Source of the DNA: Amphibacillus marinus
GTDB lineage: Bacteria; Bacillota; Bacilli; Bacillales; Amphibacillaceae
NCBI RefSeq assembly: GCF_900110345.1
Contig: NZ_FODJ01000004.1
Span: forward strand, 1-60,921
Length of the DNA: 60,921 nucleotides
Direction: 5' to 3'
Below the pieces are notes generated by a model. The model had not been told where the DNA came from and searched no databases. It saw only the letters and a program-made list of their open reading frames with translations. Below are positions 44,096-53,643 of the stretch, piece after piece; the first letter of the stretch is position 1; each line of letters opens with the position of its first letter. Both the position numbers and the translations under genes were made by a program.

Positions 44096-45769
44096 GTGAA
44101 TAAATTGTTTAATAAAAGATTTGTGGGGTTATCTTTGCTTGCATTATTGTTTGGATTAGCTGCGTGCTCGACTACGACAGGAACTGAAACGCCTCCATCA
44201 GAAAATAGTGATGAAAGTAATGATGTTGAACAAGCTAATATTGACCAAATATTTACGTTTGCCGGTCACAATGACATGGTTTCCTTAGATGTTAGCTTAA
44301 TTAATGATGAAATGTCCGCATTAATTATGTATGCCATTAATGAAGGTCTTGTCCGCAATAGTTACGATGAAGTGGTAAGTGGGTTAGCGGATTCCTACGA
44401 TATTTCTGAAGATGGACTTATCTACACGTTTAATTTGCGTGATGCAACTTGGTCAGATGGGGTTGAGGTTACAGCTGATGACTTTGTTTACTCATTCTTT
44501 AGAACATTAGATCCTGATACAGGTTCTTCTCAAACAAGCTCATTTGATTCGATTGTAAATGCCGCAGCGTATGCTTCAGGAGAGCTCACTGAGCAAAGTG
44601 AAGTTGGTATCGAAGCACTCGATGATAAAACATTGCAATTGACCCTTGCCGTTAATAATCCTTTTTTCATTGATCAGCTTGCCCAAGGAACTAATTTTTA
44701 TCCGATTAGACAAGATCTCGTTGAAGAGCATGGTGAGAGTTATGGGTCAAATCCTGAAACGTTTATTGGTACGGGTCCATTTGTACTAACAAGCTGGGAA
44801 AAAGAATCAACAATAGAGTTAGAAAAAAATGAAGTTTATTGGGATGCGGAACGGATAACGCTAGATAAAGTCATTGAGTTAATTATTCCAGATGAAAATA
44901 CGCGAGTAAGTATGTTTGAATTAGGTGATGTTGATGCACTTTACTCCATTTCAGCAAGTCAGACAGTCAGTTTTTCGGATTATGGAACTTATGCTGGGGG
45001 CACTTTGCAATACTTAGCGCTAAATAGTGATGAGGGCGAGCTACTGAATAATGAAAGCTTACGGAAAGCACTAAGCTATGCGATTGATCGGGAATCGATT
45101 GTAAATGCCATTGCTTCTCCAGGAACTGAAGTGGCTGAACGGATGGTCGATCCATCAATCTTAATTGAGGGCGATCCATTTACAACGCTGTTCCCTAATT
45201 CAACCAATGTACCAAGCGGTGGAGATGAAGAACAGGCACTGGCTTATTTGGAAGAAGCACTTGATCAGCTAGGTCTGTCAGATCCAGCTGAATTACCGGA
45301 CATTACTTATGTGTCAATGGATTCTCCCGTTCACCAGCAGTATGCAGAAGCATTGCAGGAAAACTGGCGCGATAAGTTAAACATCAATGTTAATTTAAGT
45401 ATTTTACCAGTTCCACAGGCAATTGGTGCTTTAATAGAAGGGGATTTTGATATTACACTTGTTAGTCAGAGTACAGGAGTAAATCCAGATACGCTCCTAA
45501 AAGGTTTTACAGTAGGTAATGGAAATAATTATTCGAACTGGGAAAATGATGCGTATTCTGAGCTAATAACTGAGCAAGCAAGTAACCAAGACTTTAATGC
45601 TAGTATGGAACAATTGCAAGAGGCAGAGTCTATCCTATTGGAGAGTGCAGCTACGGTTCCACTGTGGTTACCTGGTTCGGCATACCTGGTCCAGGATTAT
45701 GTAGGCGATCTGCATTATGGTAGACAAACAGGTTCGATAGAATTTATCTATGCTTCAATACTTGAATAG
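44096..45769 (+). CDS. Oligopeptide-binding lipoprotein, family 5 (OppA-like)
   Basis: A 557-residue binding protein with GTG start after AGGGGGA. Lipoprotein signal peptide with lipobox LAAC (followed by STTTG), an acidic linker, then IFTFAGHNDMVSLDVSLIND and YTFNLRDATWSDGVEVTADD, hallmarks of SBP_bac_5. The C-terminus includes ATVPLWLPGSAYLV. It captures the substrate for the following permeases. It differs from the other family-5 protein at 9852. Confidence 0.92.
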   Translation: MNKLFNKRFVGLSLLALLFGLAACSTTTGTETPPSENSDESNDVEQANIDQIFTFAGHNDMVSLDVSLINDEMSALIMYAINEGLVRNSYDEVVSGLADSYDISEDGLIYTFNLRDATWSDGVEVTADDFVYSFFRTLDPDTGSSQTSSFDSIVNAAAYASGELTEQSEVGIEALDDKTLQLTLAVNNPFFIDQLAQGTNFYPIRQDLVEEHGESYGSNPETFIGTGPFVLTSWEKESTIELEKNEVYWDAERITLDKVIELIIPDENTRVSMFELGDVDALYSISASQTVSFSDYGTYAGGTLQYLALNSDEGELLNNESLRKALSYAIDRESIVNAIASPGTEVAERMVDPSILIEGDPFTTLFPNSTNVPSGGDEEQALAYLEEALDQLGLSDPAELPDITYVSMDSPVHQQYAEALQENWRDKLNINVNLSILPVPQAIGALIEGDFDITLVSQSTGVNPDTLLKGFTVGNGNNYSNWENDAYSELITEQASNQDFNASMEQLQEAESILLESAATVPLWLPGSAYLVQDYVGDLHYGRQTGSIEFIYASILE

Positions 45770-45852
45770 TTAAGCAATAAGATGGGGACGCGCTCGTTAT
45801 GTTATGATCGTTGACCCTGTCTTTTCCATTCTAGAAGGGAAAGGAGAGCGGA

Positions 45853-46779
45853 TTGAGCGTGATTAGGTTTATTGTTAAGCGATTTATTATCTCTATTGTA
45901 ACCATTTTTTTACTTGTTACGTTATCCTTCTTTTTATTAAGAACCCTTCCGGGCAACCCGTTTCAAACGGAAACCTTGCTCACTGTTGAAATGCAGGAAA
46001 AGATGATGAGCTATTATGGATTGGATAAGCCCTTGTTTGAGCAATACTTGACTTATATGCAAAATTTACTTCAAGGTGATCTCGGCTACTCCATTAAATA
46101 TCGAAATCGCACAGTGAATGAGATAATTGCCACATCATTTCCAGTCTCCGCTGACTTAGGGTTGCGAGCACTAGCTGTTGCCCTGCCGATTGGGTTATTT
46201 CTTGGCGTACTATCCGCCAGAAAGCGTGGTAAACTGACTGATTATTTATGTGTATTGTTATCTGTTATTGGCGTTTCAATACCAAGCTTTATATTGGGCT
46301 CTTTTCTACAATATATCTTCGCTTTGAAATTGCAAATTTTGCCGATGGCACAATGGCAAACGGAATGGCATACGATCCTGCCCACAATTGCACTAGCTTT
46401 ATCGTTACTGGCAATATTAACACGAGTGATGCGAGCGAGTATGCTTGAGGTCATGTCACAGGATTATGTGAAAACGGCCAAGGCAAAAGGCTTAAGTGAA
46501 GGGAAAATCGTTAGGCGTCATCAAATTAGAAATGCTAGTATTCCAATCTTAACAATGCTTGGTCCAATGGTAACTAGTGTGCTTATGGGCACATTTGTTG
46601 TTGAGAAGATCTTTGCCTTACCAGGCTTGGGTCAGCATTTTATTAATTCAATTACTGGTTTAGATTATACGGTAACTTTGGGACTGACTGTATTTTTTGG
46701 TATTTTTATGGTTTTTGCTAATTTTCTCGTTGATATTGCATATGGCATTGTTGATCCACGGATCAGGTTAATGAAGTGA
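45853..46779 (+). CDS. Peptide ABC transporter permease, OppB-like
   Basis: A 308-residue OppB-type permease with N-terminal RFIVKRFIISIVTIFLL, an external loop ending GDLGYSIK, and the coupling loop SQDYVKTAKAKGLSEGKIVR. AAAGGAGAG precedes TTG 45853; GTG 45859 is an alternative. It follows the binding protein by 83 bp, and the permease gene after it by 10 bp. It forms the channel with OppC. Confidence 0.92.
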   Translation: MSVIRFIVKRFIISIVTIFLLVTLSFFLLRTLPGNPFQTETLLTVEMQEKMMSYYGLDKPLFEQYLTYMQNLLQGDLGYSIKYRNRTVNEIIATSFPVSADLGLRALAVALPIGLFLGVLSARKRGKLTDYLCVLLSVIGVSIPSFILGSFLQYIFALKLQILPMAQWQTEWHTILPTIALALSLLAILTRVMRASMLEVMSQDYVKTAKAKGLSEGKIVRRHQIRNASIPILTMLGPMVTSVLMGTFVVEKIFALPGLGQHFINSITGLDYTVTLGLTVFFGIFMVFANFLVDIAYGIVDPRIRLMK

Positions 46780-46789
46780 GGTGAGATAA

Positions 46790-47719
46790 ATGAGTAGAAG
46801 TGAACAGTTTATGATCGAAAACCCTTTTGAACGAGTTGGAGCAACAGATCATGCTAATGACCCGATTGTAAGACCGACGATTTCTTTTTGGAGTGACGTA
46901 AGAAGGCGCCTAATTGCAAACAGGGTTGCAATGTTTGGCTTAATCTGTATTATTCTTATTTTGATCCTGGCTATTATTGTTCCTGAACTGTCATCATATA
47001 GCTACATGGATCAAAATTTAAGTAATACCAATGCTGCGCCATCACGGGATCATTTTTTTGGTACGGATTCACTTGGTCGAGATTTATGGGTGCGCGTGTG
47101 GGTTGGTGCCCGTGTTTCACTTGCGGTTGGGATTTTTGGCTCAATTATCCCAAGTGTAATTGGAATTGTCATCGGTGGCATCTCTGGTTACTTTGGTGGC
47201 TTTATCGACACAATCATTATGCGAGCGGTCGACATTATTATTTGTATTCCCTCGATGATTTATGTCATTTTAATTATGCTCGTGTTCGGTTCGGGGCCAA
47301 TTCCGTTAATTATTGCCTTTGCTTTAACAGGATGGATGGGAGCAGCACGTGATGTACGAGGACTTATTCTACAATTGAAAGAACGTGAATTCGTTTTAGC
47401 CTCCAAGTTATTAGGTGCCTCACATCTATCGTTAATTTTTAAACATCTAGTACCTAACACATTAGGTATCGTTGTCGTGGGTATGACGATGAGCGTGCCG
47501 GGAGCGATTTTTCAAGAAGCGTACTTAAGCTTTATTGGTTTGGGGATTTCACCCCCAATCCCAAGCTGGGGTCAGCTTGCTAATCTTGGAACAGCCGTTT
47601 TCCGAATTTATCCATACCAGTTATTAATTCCGGCGCTATTAATCTCGATTACCATGCTATCATTCAACTTATTCGGTGATGGCTTACGCGATGCATTAGA
47701 TCCTAAATTACGAAGTTGA
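46790..47719 (+). CDS. Peptide ABC transporter permease, OppC-like
   Basis: A 309-residue permease with the OppC signature FFGTDSLGRDLWVRVWVGAR and coupling loop FVLASKLLGASHLSLIFKHL. About six helices. ATG follows GAGGTGAG. Same operon, 10 bp after OppB. Confidence 0.92.
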   Translation: MSRSEQFMIENPFERVGATDHANDPIVRPTISFWSDVRRRLIANRVAMFGLICIILILILAIIVPELSSYSYMDQNLSNTNAAPSRDHFFGTDSLGRDLWVRVWVGARVSLAVGIFGSIIPSVIGIVIGGISGYFGGFIDTIIMRAVDIIICIPSMIYVILIMLVFGSGPIPLIIAFALTGWMGAARDVRGLILQLKEREFVLASKLLGASHLSLIFKHLVPNTLGIVVVGMTMSVPGAIFQEAYLSFIGLGISPPIPSWGQLANLGTAVFRIYPYQLLIPALLISITMLSFNLFGDGLRDALDPKLRS

Positions 47720-47734
47720 GAGAGGGGTGAGCAA

Positions 47735-48757
47735 ATGAAAGAAACCCTATTGGAAGTAAAGCAATTTAAGTTTTCTTTTGATACGTATGCTGGTGAGGTA
47801 CAGGCTGTGCGTAATATTTCTTTTCATGTCAAGGAAGGCGAAACATTAGCTATCGTAGGAGAATCTGGTAGTGGTAAAAGTGTTGCTGTTCAAAATGTGA
47901 TGAAATTAATTCCATCACCGCCGGGACGTATTATCCAAGGACAAATTATTTACCAAGGTGAGGATATCACGCATTATACGGATAGACAAATGGAACAGCT
48001 TCGCGGCAAAGAGCTATCGATGATTTTTCAGGACCCAATGACAAGTTTAAATCCAACAATGAAGATTGGTGATCAAATTATTGAAGGTATTCGGAACCAT
48101 GAACCCATTCCAAGAGCAGATGCTGTTAAAAAGGCTATAAAATTATTAACTGAAGTGGGCATCCCTGATCCGAAAGATAGTCTATCACGCTATCCCCATA
48201 CGTTTTCAGGTGGAATGAGGCAGCGGGTTATGATTGCCATTGCGCTAGCATGTAATCCTAAAATTCTAATTGCTGATGAGCCAACTACTGCATTAGATGT
48301 GACGACACAGACACAAATATTGGAACTGATGAATGATTTAAAAGAGAAGCATGGGACGTCAATTGTTATGATTACCCATGATCTCGGTGTCGTGGCGAAA
48401 ATGGCTGATCGTATTGCTGTTATGTATGCTGGAAAAATAGTCGAAACCGGAACTGTTGAAGAAATTTTTTATCAACCAAAGCACCCATATACATGGGGGT
48501 TACTGCAAAGTATTCCAAAGGTCAGTAGCAAACGGATGGGCAAATTAGAAACAATTCCTGGTACGCCACCGGATTTAATTGCTCCACCAAAAGGCTGTGG
48601 TTTTGCATCACGTTGTAAATTTTGTATGAATATTTGCAAAGAAGTAGAACCAGAGTCCGTATCTATATCAGCTAGTCAATCAGCAAAATGCTGGCTGCTT
48701 GACGAGCGAGCACCTCGTGTTGAGCGTGAACACGAAGAAGTTAAAAAGTATAGTTGA
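47735..48757 (+). CDS. Peptide ABC transporter ATPase, OppD-like
   Basis: A 340-residue ATPase: Walker [10 protein letters not shown], signature SGGMRQRVMIAIALA, Walker [14 protein letters not shown]-loop MITHD. The C-terminal Cys-rich extension (CGFASRCKFCMNIC) is present and complete. Sits 15 bp after OppC, with RBS GAGAGGGG. Confidence 0.93.
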   Translation: MKETLLEVKQFKFSFDTYAGEVQAVRNISFHVKEGETLAIVGESGSGKSVAVQNVMKLIPSPPGRIIQGQIIYQGEDITHYTDRQMEQLRGKELSMIFQDPMTSLNPTMKIGDQIIEGIRNHEPIPRADAVKKAIKLLTEVGIPDPKDSLSRYPHTFSGGMRQRVMIAIALACNPKILIADEPTTALDVTTQTQILELMNDLKEKHGTSIVMITHDLGVVAKMADRIAVMYAGKIVETGTVEEIFYQPKHPYTWGLLQSIPKVSSKRMGKLETIPGTPPDLIAPPKGCGFASRCKFCMNICKEVEPESVSISASQSAKCWLLDERAPRVEREHEEVKKYS

Positions 48758-48766
48758 GGTGATTAA

Positions 48767-49732
48767 ATGGCTGAGCCAATTCTAGAGGTTATTGACCTTC
48801 AAAAGGAATTTATCGGATCACGAAAAAAGAGAATTAGAGCTGTCAACAATGTTAGCTTTACTATAAATGAAGGTGAGACTTTAGGGGTTGTCGGCGAATC
48901 TGGGTGTGGTAAGACAACGGTTGGACGTACAATTGTTAGGCTTTATGATGCCGACGGTGGTAAAGTTCTTTATCGTGGATTAGATATTCATAAAGCGGAT
49001 CGTCGGACAACTCGAAAGTTAGCTAAGCAAATACAGATGGTTTTTCAAGATCCTTATTCCTCACTTGACCCACGTAAGACAGTGCTATCAATTTTGGAAG
49101 AAGGACTAAAGATTCATAAGCTTTTCCGAACTAAGAAGGAGCGCATTGAGCGTGTTTATCAGCTGTTAGAATTAGTTGGCTTAAACCGTGAGCATGCCAA
49201 TCGATTTCCTCATGAATTCAGTGGTGGGCAACGGCAACGAATCGGTATTGCCCGTGCCTTATCAGTTAATCCCGAGCTAATTGTCTGTGATGAAGCGATT
49301 TCTGCTTTAGATGTCTCAATTCAAGCGCAAATTATTAACTTATTAATTGATTTGCAGGACCGCTTAAAGCTAACTTACTTATTTATTGCTCATGACATCC
49401 ATATGGTGCGCTATATATCTGATCATATTGCGGTCATGTACTTAGGGACATTAGTTGAAAAAGCCTCTACCGAGCAACTATTTAAAAATCCGCTCCATCC
49501 TTATACGAGGGGGTTGCTTGAGGCTATCCCGGTACCTGACCCAAAACATGAGCAACAGCAATCAACACTTAAAGGTGAGGCAAAACCCCTAACAATTGAG
49601 CACGAGGGGTGTCGGTTCTATAATCGCTGCCCATTTGCTAAGGAAATTTGTCGGGACAGTATGCCTGCTTTGAAAGCGCATGATTCTGGTCAAACAGTTG
49701 CCTGCCACATGGTACATAGCGAAAATTGGTAA
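48767..49732 (+). CDS. Peptide ABC transporter ATPase, OppF-like
   Basis: A 321-residue ATPase: Walker A GESGCGKTT, signature SGGQRQRIGIARAL, Walker B LIVCDEAISALD (Ala instead of Pro after the Glu, common in OppF), H-loop FIAHD, and C-terminal CRFYNRCPFAKEIC. Sits 9 bp after OppD and completes the importer. The next gene encodes a protease. Confidence 0.93.
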   Translation: MAEPILEVIDLQKEFIGSRKKRIRAVNNVSFTINEGETLGVVGESGCGKTTVGRTIVRLYDADGGKVLYRGLDIHKADRRTTRKLAKQIQMVFQDPYSSLDPRKTVLSILEEGLKIHKLFRTKKERIERVYQLLELVGLNREHANRFPHEFSGGQRQRIGIARALSVNPELIVCDEAISALDVSIQAQIINLLIDLQDRLKLTYLFIAHDIHMVRYISDHIAVMYLGTLVEKASTEQLFKNPLHPYTRGLLEAIPVPDPKHEQQQSTLKGEAKPLTIEHEGCRFYNRCPFAKEICRDSMPALKAHDSGQTVACHMVHSENW

Positions 49733-49748
49733 AAGGAGAGGTAATCAC

Positions 49749-51140
49749 ATGATAACAGAAGCACAAATGTGCGCCGTTTTAAATGAAGCATTAGCAACAG
49801 GTAGTGATTTTGCAGAACTCTATTTTGAAGAAAAAGATGAGTTGAATATAAAATGTGCTAACGGATCGATCCGGAATATTACCACAACCCGGATTTCGGG
49901 AGTAGGTGTTTACTTACTACTTGGGTCAAAAAGTGTCTATGGGCACACAAATGATTTGTCCTTTCATAATTTGATTGCGGTAGCACAGCAGCTTGCCCAG
50001 TTACTAAAAAATCAAGGCAACAATCAAGCTAAGGTCCACGATTTTACCCAAAAACGTTACCAAAACCCAAACCGTGTTGAAATCTTCCCGGCATCAGTAA
50101 ACAATCTTGCCAAGATTAAAGTAGCCAAGGAAGCCTATCGTGCGATTCAAGACTCAGGTATTAAAGTTAAACAAGCAAATGTCGACTATTTTGATACTGA
50201 TCAGCGGGTTACCATTTGTAACAGTAATGGATTGCTGACTGAGGATCGGCGTGTGACAAGTCGGTTGCGTTTGCAGGCGACAGTGCAGGATGGCCAACAG
50301 TCGTTATTTGATTGGAAGGATTATGTTTTACCACATGGATTTGAGACATTTCGATTAACAGCTAATTATACTGATTTTGCTAAACAGTTTGTTAAAAACA
50401 TCTTAAAGCGATTGCGCGCAAAAAGTGCCCCTACAGGAGTCTTTCCTGTCGTATTTGAGTCTGGAAGCTGTGGCACGTTCTGGCATGAGGCGTGTGGTCA
50501 TCAGCTTGAATCAACAGCAATTGCAGGCCAGCGCAGTGATTTTGTTGACCTAATCGGGAAGAAGGTAGCCTCGGATAAGGTCACGATTATTGATGATGGT
50601 ACAATTCCAGGGCTATACGGGTCAGCTGCAATTGATGATGAGGGGCACCCAACTCAAAAAAACATATTAATTGAGAATGGGATTTTAACAGGTTACTTAT
50701 GTGATCGATTAGGAGGGCGAAGACTTGGTTTACCTTCTACAGGGAGCGGCCGTAGACAAAGCTATACGTATGCACCAGTTGCCCGCATGACCAATACTTA
50801 TTTAGCCGCAGGGACTGATGATGATGATGAAATGATTAAGTCAGTTGACGAGGGGCTCTACGTTAAGGGCATGGGTGGTGGTACAGGTGGACGTGAATTC
50901 TCTGTTGAAGTAATCGATGGCTATTGGATTAAGAATGGCCAAATTGATTACCAAATTAAAGGCCTTACCTTAAATGCACGTGGTATCGATATAATGAAGA
51001 AGGTTGATCGGGTCGGAAAACGTTTAGAGACAGAGTATGGTGGCTTTTGTGGGGCAGCCTCTGGCTTGTGCCCAGTGACAAGCTTTCAACCGCGCATGCG
51101 TGTGACTGAGATGGCAATAGGGGGTGGTAGTCATGGCTGA
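49749..51140 (+). CDS. tldD: TldD-type metalloprotease subunit
   Basis: A 463-residue protein from ATG 49749, eight bases after AAAGGAGAGG; an upstream frame overlapping OppF is not used. The metal site is HEACGHQLE at 246-254 (HExxxH, H246 and H251, E247 catalytic). The C-terminal segment GFCGAASGLCPVTSFQPRMR is typical of TldD. TldD with TldE forms a dimer that encloses the active site and degrades unfolded peptides; in E. coli it matures microcin B17. Here it follows a peptide importer, so hydrolysis of imported peptide is likely. It overlaps tldE by 8 bp. Confidence 0.93.
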   Translation: MITEAQMCAVLNEALATGSDFAELYFEEKDELNIKCANGSIRNITTTRISGVGVYLLLGSKSVYGHTNDLSFHNLIAVAQQLAQLLKNQGNNQAKVHDFTQKRYQNPNRVEIFPASVNNLAKIKVAKEAYRAIQDSGIKVKQANVDYFDTDQRVTICNSNGLLTEDRRVTSRLRLQATVQDGQQSLFDWKDYVLPHGFETFRLTANYTDFAKQFVKNILKRLRAKSAPTGVFPVVFESGSCGTFWHEACGHQLESTAIAGQRSDFVDLIGKKVASDKVTIIDDGTIPGLYGSAAIDDEGHPTQKNILIENGILTGYLCDRLGGRRLGLPSTGSGRRQSYTYAPVARMTNTYLAAGTDDDDEMIKSVDEGLYVKGMGGGTGGREFSVEVIDGYWIKNGQIDYQIKGLTLNARGIDIMKKVDRVGKRLETEYGGFCGAASGLCPVTSFQPRMRVTEMAIGGGSHG

Positions 51141-52488
51141 TTTAGCTAAATATTACACGTATTTAATGCACTTACCAGCGCCAATTAAAGAAGCAGAGGT
51201 AAATGCAGAAACGATTGAGCGGCAGTCACTCATTTTCACAAATGGAGCTGTTGCGGAAACCTCTGTATCGAATGTGACGGAGCTGTTTGTTCGAGCATCA
51301 GGGGTTAGAACGGGCTACGCCTACACGCAGGATTTGGCTGAAGAACCTGAGCAAGTTATTAAACGAGCATACCAAAATTCTGAAGTTGTTGAACGTGATG
51401 GCAAGGATCAGTTAAATACAAGCCAGACAGTTAAACAAGTACTCAAGCCAACACAGGCAGAGCATTCAAGCTTCGATAGCTTAAAGCAGCAGGCGCAAAT
51501 ATGCGAATCAATGATGAGGCAATCAAATGAGCAGATATTGAATACAACAACAACTATCCGTGCAGACCATCGTTCATCTCATGTAATAAATTCTAATGGT
51601 GTTAACTTAGAATCACACAAAACGGTTTACTATGCAAACATAACTGTAATGGCAACGTATAATGGCTTGGACTATAACGCATCACTTGAGGCGACAGCTA
51701 CCTCCTTAACTGGCTTTAATTACACTCATATTTGTGACAAGATTAATAACATTCTTAAGTATCAAATTAATCCAGTAAAACTAGAAACAGGCTATTACAA
51801 GGCAGTTCTTGATGCGACCGCTGGGGTAAACATAATGATGACCGCCTGGCAATTATTTAGTGGTATGAAGTATAATGATGGCTCTTCAGCATTAGCTGGA
51901 AAGCTAGGTGAACAAATTGGTTCAGAAGCTTTTTCTGTTAAAAATGTACCTAACCATCCGCTAACTGGCTACACCTATGATTTTGACTGTGAGGGTTCGC
52001 CAGTACAAACGCAAACATTAGTTGAATGTGGTAAGCTCAATGCCCTTATGGAGAATTTGGCAAGTGCTGGGGAGCGGCGAATGGCATCCACAGGGAATGC
52101 GGGGAGATATGCCCTGCTAAGTGGGACAATCCCGACTGATATTATTATAACGCCAACTATTTTCTATATAGAGGCTTCAGAACAGTCTATTGATGAACTA
52201 TTAGAAAAGATGGGAGACGGCATTTACATTACAGAATCCTATGATGTCTTTCATTCAATTAATATTGCTTCTGGTGAATTTTCAATACCTTGTAGAGGAG
52301 TAATCGTAAAAAATGGTAAAATAGAAGATGCGGTTACCAATTTGACGATTTCGGGTAATTTGCAAGAATTATTTCAATCAGTACTTGCGACAGGCTCTGA
52401 CTTGTATATTGAAGAATTCCTCAGACAGAGCTACGCAGTGGGTTCGCCAAGTATGTTAGTTGATAAGCTTCATATCACTGGAAAATAA
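51133..52488 (+). CDS. tldE: TldE/PmbA-type protease subunit
   Basis: A 451-residue protein that starts at ATG 51133, overlapping the TldD stop (ATGGCTGA), so translation is coupled. It lacks the HExxxH metal site, as TldE does, and contributes the inactive half of the heterodimer. It carries the PmbA-like repeated beta-core (RADHRSSHVINSNGVNLESH, then ASGEFSIPCRGVIVKNGKIE). A GGGGGTGG ribosome binding site precedes it. Confidence 0.92.
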   Translation: MADLAKYYTYLMHLPAPIKEAEVNAETIERQSLIFTNGAVAETSVSNVTELFVRASGVRTGYAYTQDLAEEPEQVIKRAYQNSEVVERDGKDQLNTSQTVKQVLKPTQAEHSSFDSLKQQAQICESMMRQSNEQILNTTTTIRADHRSSHVINSNGVNLESHKTVYYANITVMATYNGLDYNASLEATATSLTGFNYTHICDKINNILKYQINPVKLETGYYKAVLDATAGVNIMMTAWQLFSGMKYNDGSSALAGKLGEQIGSEAFSVKNVPNHPLTGYTYDFDCEGSPVQTQTLVECGKLNALMENLASAGERRMASTGNAGRYALLSGTIPTDIIITPTIFYIEASEQSIDELLEKMGDGIYITESYDVFHSINIASGEFSIPCRGVIVKNGKIEDAVTNLTISGNLQELFQSVLATGSDLYIEEFLRQSYAVGSPSMLVDKLHITGK

Positions 52489-52510
52489 GTATGGTTAGAG
52501 GTGAGTTTCA

Positions 52511-53131
52511 ATGGAAAAAAAAGAAGCAATTGAATTTTTAGATGGTTTAGCGAAGGGCATTTCTTCGATGTTCGGACAGCAATGTGAAACATTAATCCAT
52601 GATATGAGTGTACCTAAACATCCCATTGTAAAGATTTACAACGGGCACGTGACTGACCGTACTGTGGGCTCTACAAAGGATGTCTATGGAAATGAGGCGG
52701 GCGAGGAAGAGGTATTTCTAAATCAAGATTTTGTTAATCATCTGGTCACCACGCACTCCGGTAGGAAAATTAAATCGTCAACATTTCACTATAAGGGGCA
52801 GGCCTATCACTATGCACTTGGAATTAATTATGATTTTACGCACATCTACACCTTCTCAAAAATTCAATATGACTTTATGAAGGTTGATACTGACCTCGAC
52901 CTGGCCATCACTGAATTAGATGAAAACCGATTGTCGATTCTATTTGATACATGCTTGCTGAAAATTGGTAAAAGTGTAGATGCTATGAATCGTTCAGATC
53001 GGATTCAGTTGTTAAGACTTTTACAGCAAGAAAAGGCCTTTAATTTTAAAAAATTTGTGCCTTATGTTTCGGAACGATTAAACATGTCACGGTACACCAT
53101 TTATAAATACATTAAAGAAATTGAGCAATAA
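52511..53131 (+). CDS. YheO/DauR-type regulator (PAS-like + HTH_22)
   Basis: A 206-residue protein. The first ~125 residues are the YheO PAS-like domain (GLAKGISSMFGQQCETLIHD), and the last ~65 are a DNA-binding helix-turn-helix (RLLQQEKAFNFKKFVPYVSE then RLNMSRYTIYKYIKEIE). A known member, DauR, represses D-arginine catabolism. It is in the middle of the peptide/C-S lyase operon, 22 bp after tldE, and is the only DNA-binding protein there, so it probably binds the boxes in the divergent promoter region. The ligand may be an amino acid released from the substrate. Confidence 0.85.
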   Translation: MEKKEAIEFLDGLAKGISSMFGQQCETLIHDMSVPKHPIVKIYNGHVTDRTVGSTKDVYGNEAGEEEVFLNQDFVNHLVTTHSGRKIKSSTFHYKGQAYHYALGINYDFTHIYTFSKIQYDFMKVDTDLDLAITELDENRLSILFDTCLLKIGKSVDAMNRSDRIQLLRLLQQEKAFNFKKFVPYVSERLNMSRYTIYKYIKEIEQ

Positions 53132-53163
53132 AGTTAAAACAGTAAATGACAGGGGGGAGAACA

Positions 53164-53643
53164 ATGAGGATTGAAGCACGGTTAGCGGAATTAGGATTAC
53201 AGCTACCAGAGGCGGCTCCACCAGGTGCTTCCTATCTACCAGTTAAGCAAACAGGTAAACTATTATATGTCTCTGGACAAATTCCCATGCTAAATGGCAC
53301 ACCACTATATGTAGGGAAAGTCGGGGGACATCGAGATCTGTCCTATGCCCAAGAAGCAGCACGCCTTTGTATTTTTAATTTGCTCGCAGCAGTTAAAGCG
53401 CATATTGGCAGTCTTGATGGTGTTGTTGAATTTATTAAAATACATGGTTTTGTAAATAGTGATGTAGGCTTTGATCAGCAGCATATTGTCATTAATGCGG
53501 CCTCAGATTTGTTGTTTGACATCTTTGGAGAGGCGGGTCGCCATGCCCGAACTGCGATTGGTACCAATCAGTTGCCTTTAGATGTGACAGTAGAGATTGA
53601 TGCAATTATTGAAGTAACCAAGGAGGGCTCTTGTGAAATTTGA
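53164..53643 (+). CDS. RidA/YjgF-family enamine/imine deaminase
   Basis: A 159-residue protein from ATG 53164 with GGGGGGAG upstream. It belongs to the longer YjgF-like group beginning RIEARLAELGLQLPEAAPPG. The substrate Arg sits in GRHARTAIGTNQLPLDVTVE. RidA proteins hydrolyse 2-aminoacrylate and related enamines made by PLP enzymes. It overlaps the PLP lyase gene by 11 bp, a strong sign that it clears the lyase product. Confidence 0.9.
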   Translation: MRIEARLAELGLQLPEAAPPGASYLPVKQTGKLLYVSGQIPMLNGTPLYVGKVGGHRDLSYAQEAARLCIFNLLAAVKAHIGSLDGVVEFIKIHGFVNSDVGFDQQHIVINAASDLLFDIFGEAGRHARTAIGTNQLPLDVTVEIDAIIEVTKEGSCEI